Source: Bretschneidera sinensis
Lineage: Eukaryota > Streptophyta > Magnoliopsida > Brassicales > Akaniaceae
Direction: 5' to 3'
DNA: 64,000 bases
Assembly (NCBI GenBank): GCA_023935145.1
Contig: CM043701.1
Span: 71,254,317-71,318,316 of the forward strand
Part shown: in pieces, positions 10,312 to 21,313 of the stretch
Layout: every line of letters begins with the position of its first letter
How positions within the stretch are numbered: position 1 is the stretch's first letter
The notes under the pieces: generated by a model
What the model was told of the DNA's origin: nothing
The model's database searches: none
The model's input: the letters and a program-made list of their open reading frames with translations, nothing else
Translations under genes and position numbers: made by a program

Positions 10312-10320
10312 CTATTTATA
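10312..10320 (-). promoter_or_regulatory. TATA-like box upstream of the env-like ORF of B
   Basis: The minus strand reads TATAAATAG. It lies between the motif cluster 10328-10565 and the start of the env-like ORF near 10100. The interval 10101-10311 is pyrimidine-rich on the minus strand (AACCCTAAGCTTTCTCACTC), like a plant 5' leader. Copy E has TATAAATAG at the same place (30598-30606). An internal promoter for a subgenomic env-like mRNA is an inference. Confidence 0.45.
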
Positions 10321-10327
10321 AAATCGT

Positions 10328-10565
10328 GATACCAGTCGACTGGGTCCTTTGCAGATTTGAAAATTTTTAACATATCAGGTGACTGGATCGGGATACCAGT
10401 CGACTGGGTTAACTGGTAGAGAAATGCCAGTTGACTGGGTTATTCATACCAATCGACTAGGTAGTTAACTGAAATTCAAAAAAAGGCTCCAAACGAGGCC
10501 TTGGTTTACTAGTCGAGACTTATCAGTTGACCGGGTAATTAGGCAGTGACTTACCAGTCGACTGG
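10328..10565. repeat. Internal CCAGTCGACTGG cluster between pol and env-like ORF of B
   Basis: At least eight full or decayed copies of the LTR palindrome (ACCAGTCGACTGGGT and variants) lie in the noncoding interval after the pol stop at 10703. E has a larger cluster at the homologous place (30612-31115). Confidence 0.82.
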
Positions 10566-10702
10566 ACCTAAAAAAAAACTTCCAGTTTTGAGTCTTAGCA
10601 CAAAATTTGTTTATCTATGCCATCTTGAGTGAGGGAAATATTAAATAAGGTTTAATACTCTTTCACTAGATGTCAAGTATACAAATGATGATGATGATGC
10701 AA

Positions 10703-12408
10703 TCAGATATACAATTTATCATAATCTAATAATCCCATTAATAGTCTAATTTTACAGAAACTAGCTTCATTTAAAGGTTTTATAAGAATGTTAGCTACTT
10801 GATCTTCTGAAGGTATGAATTCTAGTCTTATATTACCTATTTTAGCATAGTCTCTTAAGAAGTGATGTCTAATTTCTATGTGTTTGGTTCTAGAGTGCTG
10901 AATAGGGTTTTTGGTTAAGTTGATAGCACTTGTATTATCGCAATGTATTGGAATACTTTTAAAGTTCATGCCATAGTCTTCTAGTTGTTGTTTCATCCAC
11001 AATACTTAGGCACAACAACTTCCAATTGCTACGTATTCTGCCTCGGCGGTTGATAGTGCAACGAAGTTTTGTTTCTTGGAAAACCAAGAGGTTAACATTG
11101 CGTCTAAGAATTGGCATGTTCCACTTGTGCTTTTTCTATCTAACCTACACCCGCAAAGTTAACATCTGAATATCCTACAAGCTCAAAAGATGAATATCTA
11201 GAGTACCATAATCCTAGGGTTTGAGTTCCTTGTAGATATCTGAGAATTCTTTTCACTGCAATTACATGTGATTCCTTAAGATTAGCCTGAAATCTAGCAC
11301 ACATGCATACATTGAACATTATATCAGGTCTACTTGCAGTTAAATAAAGTAAAGCTCCTATCATGCTTCTATAATATTTAGTGTCTACATACTTACCTCC
11401 TTCATCTAGGTCAAGTTTTGTAGATGTGCTCATAGGAGTACCAAGTGGCTTTGAGCTTTCCATCTCAAACCTCTTTAGTAGGTTCTTAGTGTATTTTGAT
11501 TGATTGATAAAGATGCCTCATTTGAATTGTTTGATTTGAAGCTCAAGGAAGTAGGTAAGCTCTCCCATCATGCTCATTTTAAATTCACCTTGCATGCGCT
11601 TGGCAAACTCTTTACATATAGATTCATTAGTAGCACCAAATATAATATCATCAAGATATATTTGGACTATTAGTGTGTCATTTTTGTGAAGATAATTGTG
11701 TCTATTTTTCCTCTTGTAAAACCATTTTCAAGCAAAAAGTTACTTAGTCTTTCATACCATGCTCTTGGAGCTTGCTTCAATCAATAGAGAGCTTTAGAAA
11801 GCTTATAGACAAGGTTTGGAAGACTAGGATTTTCAAATCCAAAAGGTTACTCAACATACACCTCTTCTTCTATAAAACCATTTAAAACGAATTTTTTACA
11901 TCCATTTGAAATAACTTAAATTTATTAAAGCATGCAAAGGCCAATAACATATGAATGGCTTCTAATCTAGCTACGGGAGAATAGGTCTCATCAAAATCTA
12001 TTACTTATTCTTGATTATATTACTTAGCAACTAGTCTAGCCTTGTTTCTAGTCACTATTTCATTTTCACCCATCTTATTTCTAAAACCCATTTAGTTCCT
12101 ATTATTGTATGATTCTTTAGTCTAGGAACTAGATTCCATACATTGTTTCTTTCAAATTGATTTATTTCTTCTTGCATGGAAATTATCCAATCATTATCCT
12201 TTTCAGCTTGTACAAAAGTTTTAGGTTCTATTTGAGACAAATAGGCTACATACTTGCAAATGTTTCTAATAGAGGAACGAGTTCTAACCCCTTGTGAAGG
12301 ATCATCAATCACTTGATCGATTGGGTGATAATTTATATACCTCCAATCTTTGGGAAGACTATCCTTTTGTTGATTTTTCGATGGCTGGTCCAATTTAAGA
12401 GTTTCCAT
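10703..12408 (-). pseudogene. Copia RT and RNase H of element B
   Basis: RT begins with the NVWNLVPR and IIGTKWV region (12055-12408), which is out of frame with what follows. The active-site box reads YLDDIIFGATNES (about 11640-11660 on the minus strand) and keeps both catalytic aspartates. GELTYFLELQIKQ and the RNase H connection SMIGALLYLTASRPDIMF (11140-11463) follow. RNase H continues with VGYSDVNFAG and ends in CDNTSAINLTKNPIQHSRTKH...LEFIPSEDQVANIL (10703-11002). Stops and shifts occur near 12055, 11510, 11140 and 11010. The order after integrase is typical of copia. Confidence 0.88.
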
Positions 12409-13775
12409 CTCTTAATTCATTTGAGGTGGGCTCTCCTTTGGGTCAACAATGGGAGTAGGTGTCTTCGTTTTTGGAATAAAATCTACATCATCATTGAAAG
12501 AAACTTCTCTACTACTGATTGGGTTAGACTCGTCAAGGGTTACATGTACGGATTCTTCTACTACTAGAGTTCCCTTATTGAAGACTCTATAAGCCTTACT
12601 AGAGGTTGAATATCCTAAAAATATCCCTTCATCGGTCTTAGAGTCAAATTTACCCAAGTTAGTTTTATTGTTATTTAGGATAAAGCATTTACAACCAAAT
12701 GTATGAAAATAGGAAATATTAGGCTTTCTACCTTTTCATAATTCATACGGAGTTTTGTCAAGCATAGGCCTAATTAAAATTCTATTCAAGATATAGGAAG
12801 AAATGTTTACCACTTTCGCCCAAAAGTATTTTGGTAAGCTATTTTCACAAAGCATTGTTCTTGCAAATTCTTCTAGAACTTTATTTTTCCTCTCAACAAC
12901 TCCATTTTGTTGAGGAGTTCTAGGAGCTGAAAAGTGGTGATCAATTCCATTTTCATCACAATATTTTGAAAAACTTAGTTTTCAAATTCTTTTCTATGAT
13001 CACTTCTAATGCTTGAAATACAAATTCCTTTTTCATTTTGAACCTTTTTGCAAAAGTTTTCAAATCTTTTGTAAGCTTCATCCTTGAAAGCAATAAAGAT
13101 AATAAAGGTATATCTTGAATAGTTATCAACAATAACAAGAGCATATTGATGGCCACTTAGACTAATGGTACTTATTGGACCAAATAAGTCCATATGCAAA
13201 AGTTCCAAAGGTCTAGTAGTTGAGACTACATTTTTTGATTTAAAAAAAATTCAAGTTTGTTTTCCCATTTGACAAGCATCACATACTTTATCTTTTTCAA
13301 ATTTGATTTTGGGTAGTCCAATGACTAAATCTTTTCTTGAAACGATTTAAAGCAAATTCATGTTCACATGACCAAGCCTTCTATTCCATAGCTATGGGTT
13401 TTCACTAAATGCGGGAAAACATTTTTCATTTTCGGAATGCAAGGATTTTAAGTCAACTATATAGACATTTTCATATCTATGACCAACAAACTTGATCTTG
13501 TTACTCTTGATGTCTATAAGTAGATAATGAGAGGTTTCAAAAATGACTTTGTTATCTTTATCACATAGTTGACTAATACTTAGCAAATTTGGCTTAAAGC
13601 CTTGTACTAATAATACATTATCTATGGTTGAGAAATTATTACCAGCTTTTCCATGCCCGATGATCTTTATTTTTGTGTTGTCTCTAATGGTGACATATCC
13701 ACCATCCCTTAAAGTTAGCTCATTGAATACACTTTTATCATCGGCCATGTTCTTTGAGCATCCATTATCAAGGTA
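12409..13775 (-). pseudogene. Copia protease and integrase of element B
   Basis: Protease begins WYLDNGCSKN at about 13770. The family active site is DSG and here it reads DNG, so the enzyme would be dead. Motif ILLVQGFKPNLLSISQLC follows (13392-13748). The integrase zinc finger region lies near 13300-13400 and is frameshifted. The catalytic core keeps LHMDLFGPIS (13200), RSDHRKEFEN (12975) and, in a third frame, QQNGVVERKN (about 12890-12920), so all three acidic residues survive in separate pieces. The C-terminal part contains FGCKCFILN and SKTDEGIFLGYSTSSKAYRVFNK (12412-12657). Confidence 0.88.
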
Positions 13776-13811
13776 CCAACAGTTACCTTTTTCTTTGGTA
13801 TGGAGACATAT

Positions 13812-14330
13812 CTACATCACACAAGGATACACAATTGCATTTTTAGGTACCCAAAATTTCTTGGGTCCTTTGGGGTTAGTCCTTGAAAATACAGTTCCTT
13901 TTGGGATCCATACTTTCTTAACAACATATGGTGTTCTATAGACATGTTGATGATGCAAAATCCTAGGATAATAGTTATTGAAATTTCTAGGATGACTTAG
14001 TTGTGCATGTCTATAATTCTTTGGATAATAATTTCTAGGATACATGTTTCTATTGTGAGGAATATGCATGTCATTTCTAGGAAATATATGATGATGATTT
14101 CTAGGATACTTTCTTTAATTTTTATGAATATGCATATTATTTCTAGAATAACCATGATAGTAATTCCTAGGATATGCTTATGCAGTGTACAAGTCTTGAG
14201 TATACATATTATTTCTAGGATGCACATGATGGTTACTCCTAGGATGTGTATAAGCATTTCTTGAATGAGCATACATATAAGCATGAGTATTTCTAGGATG
14301 TTTCATTCTTGTATATGCATTAGAATTAGT
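13812..14330 (-). repeat. Degenerate PRN/H repeat region in gag-pol of B
   Basis: Imperfect ~24-30 bp units with the plus-strand core TTTCTAGGAT recur from about 13970 to 14300. They encode basic, His/Asn/Tyr-rich peptide on the minus strand (HPRNYxHxY type). The C-terminal boundary is VPKGTVFSRTNPKGPKKFWVPK (two pieces), a known Sirevirus landmark before protease. Several frames are open because of the repeats, so those open frames are not separate genes. Confidence 0.7.
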
Positions 14331-16041
14331 ATTTCTAGACCTACTAGCATTCATTAAGGGAATGCTTTTGACCTTGCTAGTGGTCTTTGAAGTAGAGGTT
14401 TCATTCACACATGATGCTTTCATGAATTAGCTATCTTTTGATTTTTGCTTGCCTAATGGAGAATATCCTAACTCGGATTTTCCTCCACTTAATCTTTGGC
14501 AAGATAACACTTCATCAAGCTTTTCTTTTCCAAGCATGAGTCTAGATATTGTGCCATTCAATTCTATTGTCTTCTTTTTTAAGTTTTAATTTTCATCTTT
14601 AAGAAAATCTTGAGAAGAATCATAAAGCAATGAAGATAGTTTATCTTTTTCTTCTTTTAGACTTATCATCTCTTTAGAAAGAAATGGCAACTATTTCTTA
14701 AGAATAGAGTTCCTATAATCGAATTTCTTCAATTCTTCATGCATTTCATTTATAACTTCTATCAATTCTTCACTACTACTAACAATGTTATTTTTTGAAG
14801 AGGGAGAAATCGATACCTCATTTTCATCATCAATTGCCATAAGACATAGGTTGGCAATTTTCTCGTATCCGATCTCTTTATCCAAAGAGTCTTCTTCTTC
14901 ATCATTACTCTAAGTAGTTTCAATCACAGCTTTCTTCATGAAGCTCTTCTATGGTTTGCTTGTAGCTATACAATTGGCCTTGATGTGACCGGGCTTCTTG
15001 CATCCATAACACACAAGTGGTTCCCTTTTTGAAGTGGGATCCTTTGTGTATGGTTTCTTGCATCTATAACACACAAGTGGTTTCGATCATAGCTTTCTTC
15101 TTGAAGCTCTTATATGGTTTGCTTGTAGCTATACAATCGGCCTTGATGTGACCGGACTTCTTGCATCCATAACACATAAGTGGTTCCCTTTTTGAAGTGG
15201 GATCCTTTGTGTATGGTTTCTTGCTTTTCTTCAAGAACCTGTGAAATCATTTGGTGATTAAAGCCATCTCACCATCTTCTTCGCTGCTCTCCACCTCTTC
15301 TTCCGTTTTTTCTTCTTTGTTGCTCGTAGAGGCTTTGAGAGCAATCACCTTTTTCTTCTTCTCATCATCATTGACAATGGGATTCATTTCTTCCATCTCA
15401 CATGTTAATAATGACCCGAGAAGTATTTCGACATCAAGTTTGTCAAGATCTTAGGCCTCATGAATGGCCATCTTCTTTGGTTTCCAAGTAGGTGGCAGAG
15501 ATCTTAAGATTTTTCTTGTTAGTTCAAACTTCTCAACGTTCCTACCAAGAAGCTTCAAACTGTTAACAACAGTTGTGAAATGTGAGTGCATTTGAGAAAT
15601 TGTTTCGTAAGGAGACATTTTAAAAGATTCATATTCGGATACTAGCATATAGATTTTTGATTTTTTAACCTCACTAGTTCCTTCATATGTAACTTGCAGT
15701 TTATCCCAAATCTCTTTAGCCGAAACACATGTGAAAATTTTATTATATTCAGATACATCTAAAGCACAATGTAAAATACTTGTGGCTTTACTATTGAGAG
15801 ACATCATTCTACAATCCTCATCATTGAACTCAGTTTTGAGTTTAGGCATTGTATGACTGATTTCTCCAATAGTTATTTCCTTTACTGGAATTCTAGGTCC
15901 TTCATCAATGACTCTTCATAGATTATAATCTTGTCATTCGACAAAGATTTTCATCCAGTTTTTTCAATAGTTATAGTTGGAGCCATTGAACAAGGGAGGC
16001 TTAGTGTAGGAATGTCGCTCAGAATAGCTATTCGATGCCAT
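14331..16041 (-). pseudogene. Sirevirus-type gag of element B
   Basis: Gag starts at the ATG at 16041 (MASNSYSERHSYTKPPLFNG). Three tryptophan codons in the first 60 residues have become TGA. The capsid-like UBN2/retrotran-gag part follows (15451-15849: LDVSEYNKIFTCVSAKEIWDKL, YEGTSEVKKSKI and RKILRSLPPTW motifs). An acidic linker comes next, then a CCHC zinc knuckle CYGCKKSGHIKADC that is duplicated (see 14918-15243). The coiled-coil region with LCLMAIDDENEVS is at 14691-14885. The long coiled-coil part is typical of Sirevirus gag. The reading frame is broken at many places. Confidence 0.87.
14918..15243 (-). repeat. 163-bp tandem duplication over the gag zinc knuckle of B
   Basis: The two copies 14918-15080 and 15081-15243 share the GCTTGTAGCTATACAAT anchor at 14958 and 15121. 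Each encodes a CCHC knuckle (CYGCKKxGHIKAxC). The unit is not a multiple of three, so the duplication shifts the frame. E has only one copy (near 44700-44760), so the event is private to B. Confidence 0.85.
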
Positions 16042-16082
16042 CGGATCAACTCAAGGATTTTAAGCCTAAAATTGAGGACGAG

Positions 16083-16094
16083 GCTCTGATACCA
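16083..16094 (-). other. Met-tRNA primer-binding site of copia B
   Basis: The minus strand reads TGGTATCAGAGC two bases inside the 5' LTR. It is the standard copia primer site, complementary to the 3' end of initiator Met-tRNA. Confidence 0.93.
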
Positions 16095-16096
16095 AT

Positions 16097-17243
16097 TGTA
16101 GACTGAGGTTCCAACCCAAGAGGGTGGGCGAATTGGGTTTTTAAAAACTTTCACTAATTACTCGCAAATTTATAAAAACAGTTAAGTGCACAAGCGTATA
16201 AACAAGTAAAGTGCTTTAAATAAAAGAGTTTAAGGAATAGAAAGTGCAAACTCAGTTTATAGTGATTCGACAATATCAGATTTGTTCCGACCCTACATTC
16301 ACTCTCTTCAAGGAACCTTCTTGAAGTAATCCACTAAAACTCTTAGTCGTACAACTTCACGGGTGTTGCACAAACCTTACAAACAATCCCTTCATTTCGA
16401 AAGCTAATCCCTTTCTCTCGGAAGCTAATTCTTTTACAATAAATATGAGTTGCTATAAAGTAAATGGTAGAGAGATAGCAATGAATGCTTTTACAAATGA
16501 ACAATATCTCTCTTTCAAAGTAAAGCTTGAAGAATTGCTCAACAATAAATGTTTCAAAAGTTTTTGTGTATTAATGAAAAAAAACTTGATTGAATGTGTA
16601 ATCCTCTCTTTTTCTAAATGCTCATTAGAGTGAGTTTATATAGCCTTGAATTAATATGGCCGTTTTGTACTAACTTGGTATGTTTTGGTGCATTAAGTGC
16701 TCAAGTCTCGCGTCTCAACGGTAATATTTTTCGAATTACCAGTCGACTAGGTATTAGTACCAGTCGACTGGGTCAAGTGAAAAGTCTCACTTTTTAAGGC
16801 TGTAAAGAGTATCAGTTGACTGGGAACATTCTGTCCAAGATACCAGTAGACTAGTATTGATAACCCAGTCGATTGGAGACATTCTGTCCCATATCCCAGT
16901 CATCTGGTATAGGGATCCAGTCGACTGGATTGCCCTTCAACCCAGTTTTTCATGTTTCGAAATGTTTTTGAGTTAAAAACATTTGAATGAATATTTTTGT
17001 TAAAATGCTTTTACAAAATGAGCCATAAGACAAGCTAGTTGCCTGAACAAGTGAGATTTACAACTTATTTCAATACCTTATGCCTATACTAGATCTTCTG
17101 TCTTGACTTAGTGTCCGATTCGGGTTGAGTTCTTGCATCTTGATTCTTGGATGTAACTTTTATCATTTAAAACACTTAGATAATACTGTTAGTACAATTA
17201 GAATTGTGTTTTGTCATTATTAAAATTTAGATGAGGGTCAACA
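16097..17243 (-). repeat. 5' LTR of copia B
   Basis: This intact 1147-bp LTR runs from TGTAGACTGAG to GGGTCAACA. The minus-strand TATA box CTATATAAAC is at 16635-16643. A palindrome cluster (16737-16932) ends 94 bp upstream of it. Confidence 0.95.
16737..16932. repeat. CCAGTCGACTGG cluster in the 5' LTR of B
   Basis: About eight copies, from CCAGTCGACTAGG at 16739 to CCAGTCGACTGG at 16917, include decayed forms such as CAGTCATCTGG. It sits in U3 upstream of the TATA box. Confidence 0.85.
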
Positions 17244-17248
17244 TGTGT

Positions 17249-17657
17249 AAATTGAGAAAGTTGTGGCCTATACTTCTAAGCAATTGAAGAACCATGATAG
17301 AAATTACCCCACCCATAGCTTAGTGTTGGCTGCCATAGTGTTTACTTTAAAGATTGAAGACATCATCTGTATGGAGCCACTTATGAGATATTCACTAATC
17401 ATAAGAGTTTGACATACTTACCTACCTAGAAAGAGTTGAATTTAAGGCAAAGATGGTGGATGGAGTTGATTAGTCACTATGATTTTACAATTCACAATCA
17501 TCTAGAAAAGTCTAAGGTGGTAGCCGATGCATTAAGTAGAAAGTCTACAAGAAGGTTAACTATTATTGGGAGTCCTGATGTGAAATTGATGATAGATTTA
17601 AGAGAGATGAGAATGAAGTTGAATATCAGTGATAGAGGATCATGGTTAACGAATGTG
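17249..17657 (+). pseudogene. Ty3/gypsy RNase H fragment, element G part 2
   Basis: This continues the RNase H broken at 829. Recognisable parts are [24 protein letters not shown] text (17262-17320), [12 protein letters not shown], the [11 protein letters not shown] region and then WWMELISHYDFTIHNHLEKSKVVADALSRKS (17446-17550, two standard motifs). A stop lies just before LNLRQRWW. The segment ends at the insertion of C; bases 17658-17662 (GTTAT) are the duplicated target. Confidence 0.9.
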
Positions 17658-17662
17658 GTTAT

Positions 17663-18939
17663 TGTTGTGCGTTTATCTACTTAATTTATTAAGCAAATAA
17701 TCGAACTTGTTTTACTTGCAAGTGCACAAGGTCTACGATAGCGTAGTGTGCAAGTGCGAGATAATTTCCACAGGGATTGGTGAATTTTGATTTAGAATTA
17801 ATTTCACAAAGTAAAAATAGATAGAAATAAATATTTAATCTAGATTAATAATAATGATAGAGGTGTAGGGACTTGGTATCCACCACTAATCATGCTACCC
17901 AACAAGACAATATGCCAATACTCTACTCATGCTATGAATACCTACTGGTTGTCAACCTAAGGGCTTGGTCCACTCCTTAAGCCATTGATTTCCCTAAGCA
18001 ACGAGTTAGGCATGGTGTATACTCTAATTCTTTTCCCTCTTAGAGGATTCAGCATGTTGTATACTGAGTTGTTCCTTAAGAGAGCATAGGATCTATGGAA
18101 ATCGACAACCACACGGAACCTAGGGCTTGGTCCCCTCCCGGTTTCCCATGTTGATTAACCTAAGAATCCAACGTGGATATCTTTTGTTACTATTGTTGAA
18201 CCCAGTACTCGGTCATCCAAATTGTTTCAACTAACTAATCCATACCACATGCATACGTTGATCAGACAAACACATATGAGGAATTTAAATATTTAACAGG
18301 CATTAGTCAAATCAACAATCATAGCATAAATATTGCAAAGGCGCCTATACTGAACTATTGGTTAAACATAATTAAGGCTTCAACCAAGCTTTTACTAGGG
18401 TTTAGTTACACATGGTTGTGATGCTAAACATATTCGTAAAATAAAAATAAAGGGGAAGGAATAAACCTAAGAGAAGACTCGTCAATTCTCCTCCAAAGCT
18501 TACAACTTCAAGCAAAATCAAAAGGTAAAATCAAAAGTATTTTTCTGTGTTTTACAAGTCTATATATAGGGCTCTAAGGGTGCCCCGAAACCCTAATTTC
18601 CAATTTAAGGTCCGGAGACTTCTTTCCAAATCTGGCTCTGCTGCCTCTAGTGCGTGTGCACTCGATCACATGGGTCTGCACTCGAGCGCATGGGTGTACT
18701 CGAGCCTTCTAAGTGTGCGCTCAAGTGCCTGTGTGCTTGATTATAAGAGAGGTGCGCTCTACTGGTTTGCAGATCTTCACTTTTTGTTCCTTAGAGCTCC
18801 AAAATGTCTTCTTTTCTTCAAAGACCTATGAAAAACACAGAAAACACTAAAATAAAGTAGAATATACTCAAACATATAAACAAAGAGCCTAGCAAATGTA
18901 AATTAAGGGGCTTAAATATGACTATTTAAGCACTTATCA
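17663..18939 (-). repeat. 3' LTR of element C
   Basis: This 1277-bp LTR pairs with 24998-26276. The minus-strand TATA CTATATATAGAC is at 18559-18570. Upstream, at 18652-18765, lies a cluster of GCGCTCGAGTGCA-like motifs, 84 bp from the TATA box. A polypurine tract (minus TTTTGGGGGTG) follows at 18940-18951. Confidence 0.93.
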
Positions 18940-18952
18940 CACCCCCAAAATT

Positions 18953-20365
18953 ACATATTACTAGTCCCTTAGCAATACAAAATGAAAGACTATATAAAAA
19001 CAAAATCAAAGATAAATTCGTTCTTCATGATATCCAAAAATTTGGGTTGAACATAAAACCATGATGACTGTTCATGAGTAATCTTATAGTAAAACATATT
19101 TTTGCAATGAATAAGGATTTTAAAAGTTCATGTTACTTACCTAAGGTTGGTTTAAGGCATCGCAAGTTTGATTTGGTGTCTGGTGAATTAGCACACAGAA
19201 GATGGAGCTTCTAAATAATTCTAATGTATAGTGTTTCGGTATCCAAACCTTCATCGAATTCCTTATCAGACAGAACAAAAATGGCATAGTTTTTACTTCT
19301 TTTCTTTTGTTTTCACCATGATATTTTTGCCATGTTGAGTTCCATTAAGCTTTCTAATTGACCCTTGTAGCGAGTGTTTAGCCAATGACTCTCAAACTAG
19401 ATGGTTTTAGGGCATTAGGTGTAAAGACACCCCTAAGGACTTATAAACTCGAGTCAAAAAGGCTACGGAACTAACAGGTCTTAATGCCGCCAAGTGAAAT
19501 TCTCACATTTTAACGTGAACACTCACTGCTTACTGAGGCAAGAGGTCCAGTTACTCAGTGAAAATTTTTATGATCATTAAATGCTTAATTCCCACATTTT
19601 AACGTGAACACTCACTGCTTACTAAGGCAAGAGGTCCAGTTACTCAGTGGAAAGTTTATTTAATGATCATTAGGAGCATTTTATTTTCTCTTTTTGCATA
19701 ATGGACATTTTTCTTTATTTTTCTATGCCAAAGTGTTCTCTAACAAGTTATCCTATTATAGTTAGGTCATGGAAACATATTTATAAAAATTATGTCATAC
19801 CCCACACAATTGCGTGCTAATGTGCTCATGTCAGATCTAGATCAAACTCGTGAATTCTTAAGTGCCTTGAGGTAGGTAATTAGACTTTTAAAATTTTTAT
19901 TACTAGGCTATGTGTTCTAAATTTTAAGCTTATTAATGAAGTTTTAGCATATTTGTTTTAAATCAACCAAAATTTTCAAAACAAAATGAACATGCATTTA
20001 TCTTTAACACAAAAAATTGGGGTATAGTGTGTGCATGTGTGTGCAAGTGTCTCTCTTTACCCCCAAACTTAATATACATATTGTCCCCAATGTGTGAGTG
20101 ACATGGAAGGATCTGACCTGGCAGTTGGAGAACTAGACTGCTGGCATGGCTCGTAGTACGCCCCCAAACTTGAACTTGATGCACGCACTATGTTCCTGAA
20201 AAAGAAAAACAAATGTTGTGCTGGAAAACAAGAAATATGGATACTAAATAGTTAAATAAACATAAATACTAATAGGAAAATAAAATACTATGATGAAAAT
20301 GGTATGCTGTGGGGTGCCTCCCATGAGTGCTAAGTTTTACATGTTCAGCCAGACGGGGTATTCTT
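18953..20365 (-). other. 3' noncoding region of element C
   Basis: No ORF is seen. It is colinear with A and D. It contains the hairpin at 19415-19436, the paired TGAACACTCACTGCTTACTG repeats at 19497-19670, and the conserved post-ORF motif at about 20305-20352. The open stretch 19963-20184 is a chance frame. Confidence 0.7.
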
Positions 20366-21313
20366 TCACTGCTGGTCGTCGGGTGGTGCAGTCGAAGAGG
20401 TACCGGGTGCAGAAGATAAGTGATCAAGGATGGCCTATAGCATCGCTTCTTGTCATCTAAATTGTGCCTCCAAACCATCTATCCACTGATGGATCAGTCG
20501 GGTCACTTCCCTCTTCTCCCAGTGGATATCGGAGAGCTCACAGCGGAAGAAGGACAACTCCTCTAGAATGTACTGGTACTCTGTGGACCCCATGTCTGGC
20601 TGGTCCTCCTCCCAAATAGGGCTCTCTATGTGATGATTTGTGTCCATTAGATCATTCGCCACAGGCTCATCAATAGGAACATGCACCCGGGGTCCTCGGG
20701 GCATATGGGACTGGCTCAGGCTCCACTGAGCTCTCCCGAAGAATGGGTGGTCACTGACTGGTCCGTCAATAGAGGTGCCCCTGATCTTTTTTTTCTTGAA
20801 GATGTGGCTGAGTTGGAAGGGAAAGGGGAGCCTCCATGTATTAGCCGTGGAGGTCTGACGGCTGTGCACATGGTCCCAAAACTTAGGCATCTGGCTCCAT
20901 ATTACGGATGATATGAAGTAACAGTGACCCCTATGAAAGGCGTATAGGGCCTGTATAAATTGATCCCTCCTCTGAGTCTTGTGCCCCAAGGGATACACAT
21001 TGCACTAGAGGATGGAGTCCACGAGCCACAGGCGGGGAGGCAACTTGGACCAGTTCCCCGCATTGTTATGCCGGTCCGTGTATTAGCTCGCACACATATC
21101 CTCAATGATGTGGGGCAGGGGAAACGGGTCTGGCTGCTGCTCTATATGGCTGTCCTCCGGAGGGGACTCATCACAGCAGTGGAGGGTAGTGGCAATGTCT
21201 GTAGTGGTCAGGTTAATGAATCTGCCCTGGACTAAGGAGGATAGGATCTCTGGTCGAGTGCAGTCATAGGTCAGGTTCTCGTAGAAGCTGACCACGAATC
21301 TAGTATAAGCCAT
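20366..21313 (-). pseudogene. Third ORF of element C (Athila ORF / putative plant transposon protein type)
   Basis: A protein of about 310 residues in at least two frames. It begins AYTRFVVSFYENLTYDC (21313-21260), then VQGRFINLTTTDIATTLHC, then an IIEDMCA junction. A frameshift comes near 21085. PLGHKTQRRDQFIQALYAFHRGHCY and IWSQMPKFWDHVHSRQT follow (20998-20850). The next part is RLPFPFQLSHIFKKKKIRGT with SDHPFFGRAQWSLSQSHMPRG, then an acidic region, and the C terminus DDQQ near 20366. It matches the D ORF at 38425-39550 throughout. Its VxFYxNL and IxxxDIxxxL layout recalls the env-like ORF of the copia elements. Function is unknown. Confidence 0.7.

Larger units (their letters stand above)
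830..17243 (-). mobile_element. SIRE/Maximus-like Ty1/copia retrotransposon B, interrupted by element A
   Basis: This is a full copia element on the minus strand inserted in the pol of G. Both LTRs begin TGTAGACTGAG and end GGGTCAACA on the plus strand. A perfect 5-bp target duplication TGTGT lies at 825-829 and 17244-17248. The order on the minus strand is 5' LTR (16097-17243), Met-tRNA primer site, gag, protease, integrase, RT/RNase H, a noncoding interval, an env-like third ORF, polypurine tract and 3' LTR. The 3' LTR is split by nested element A. Gag-pol order with integrase before RT is diagnostic of copia. The long gag with coiled coil, the third ORF and the LTR palindromes point to the Sirevirus lineage. 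Without A the element would be about 10.3 kb. Stops and frameshifts make it non-functional. Confidence 0.93.

Noticed and set aside
13997..14284. Overlapping open frames on both strands with repeated ILEI/ISRI peptides
   Set aside because: They are alternate-frame readings of the PRN/H repeat in gag-pol of B. The corresponding region of E confirms the other frame.
16083..16094. Possible tRNA gene suggested by the TGGTATCAGAGC sequence
   Set aside because: Only the primer-binding stretch complementary to the tRNA 3' end is present. There is no cloverleaf, and it lies exactly next to an LTR.
20453..20998. The 181-codon open frame as a possible host gene
   Set aside because: It matches the ORF at 38841-39466 inside a second element of the same family and lies between that family's LTRs, so it belongs to element C.
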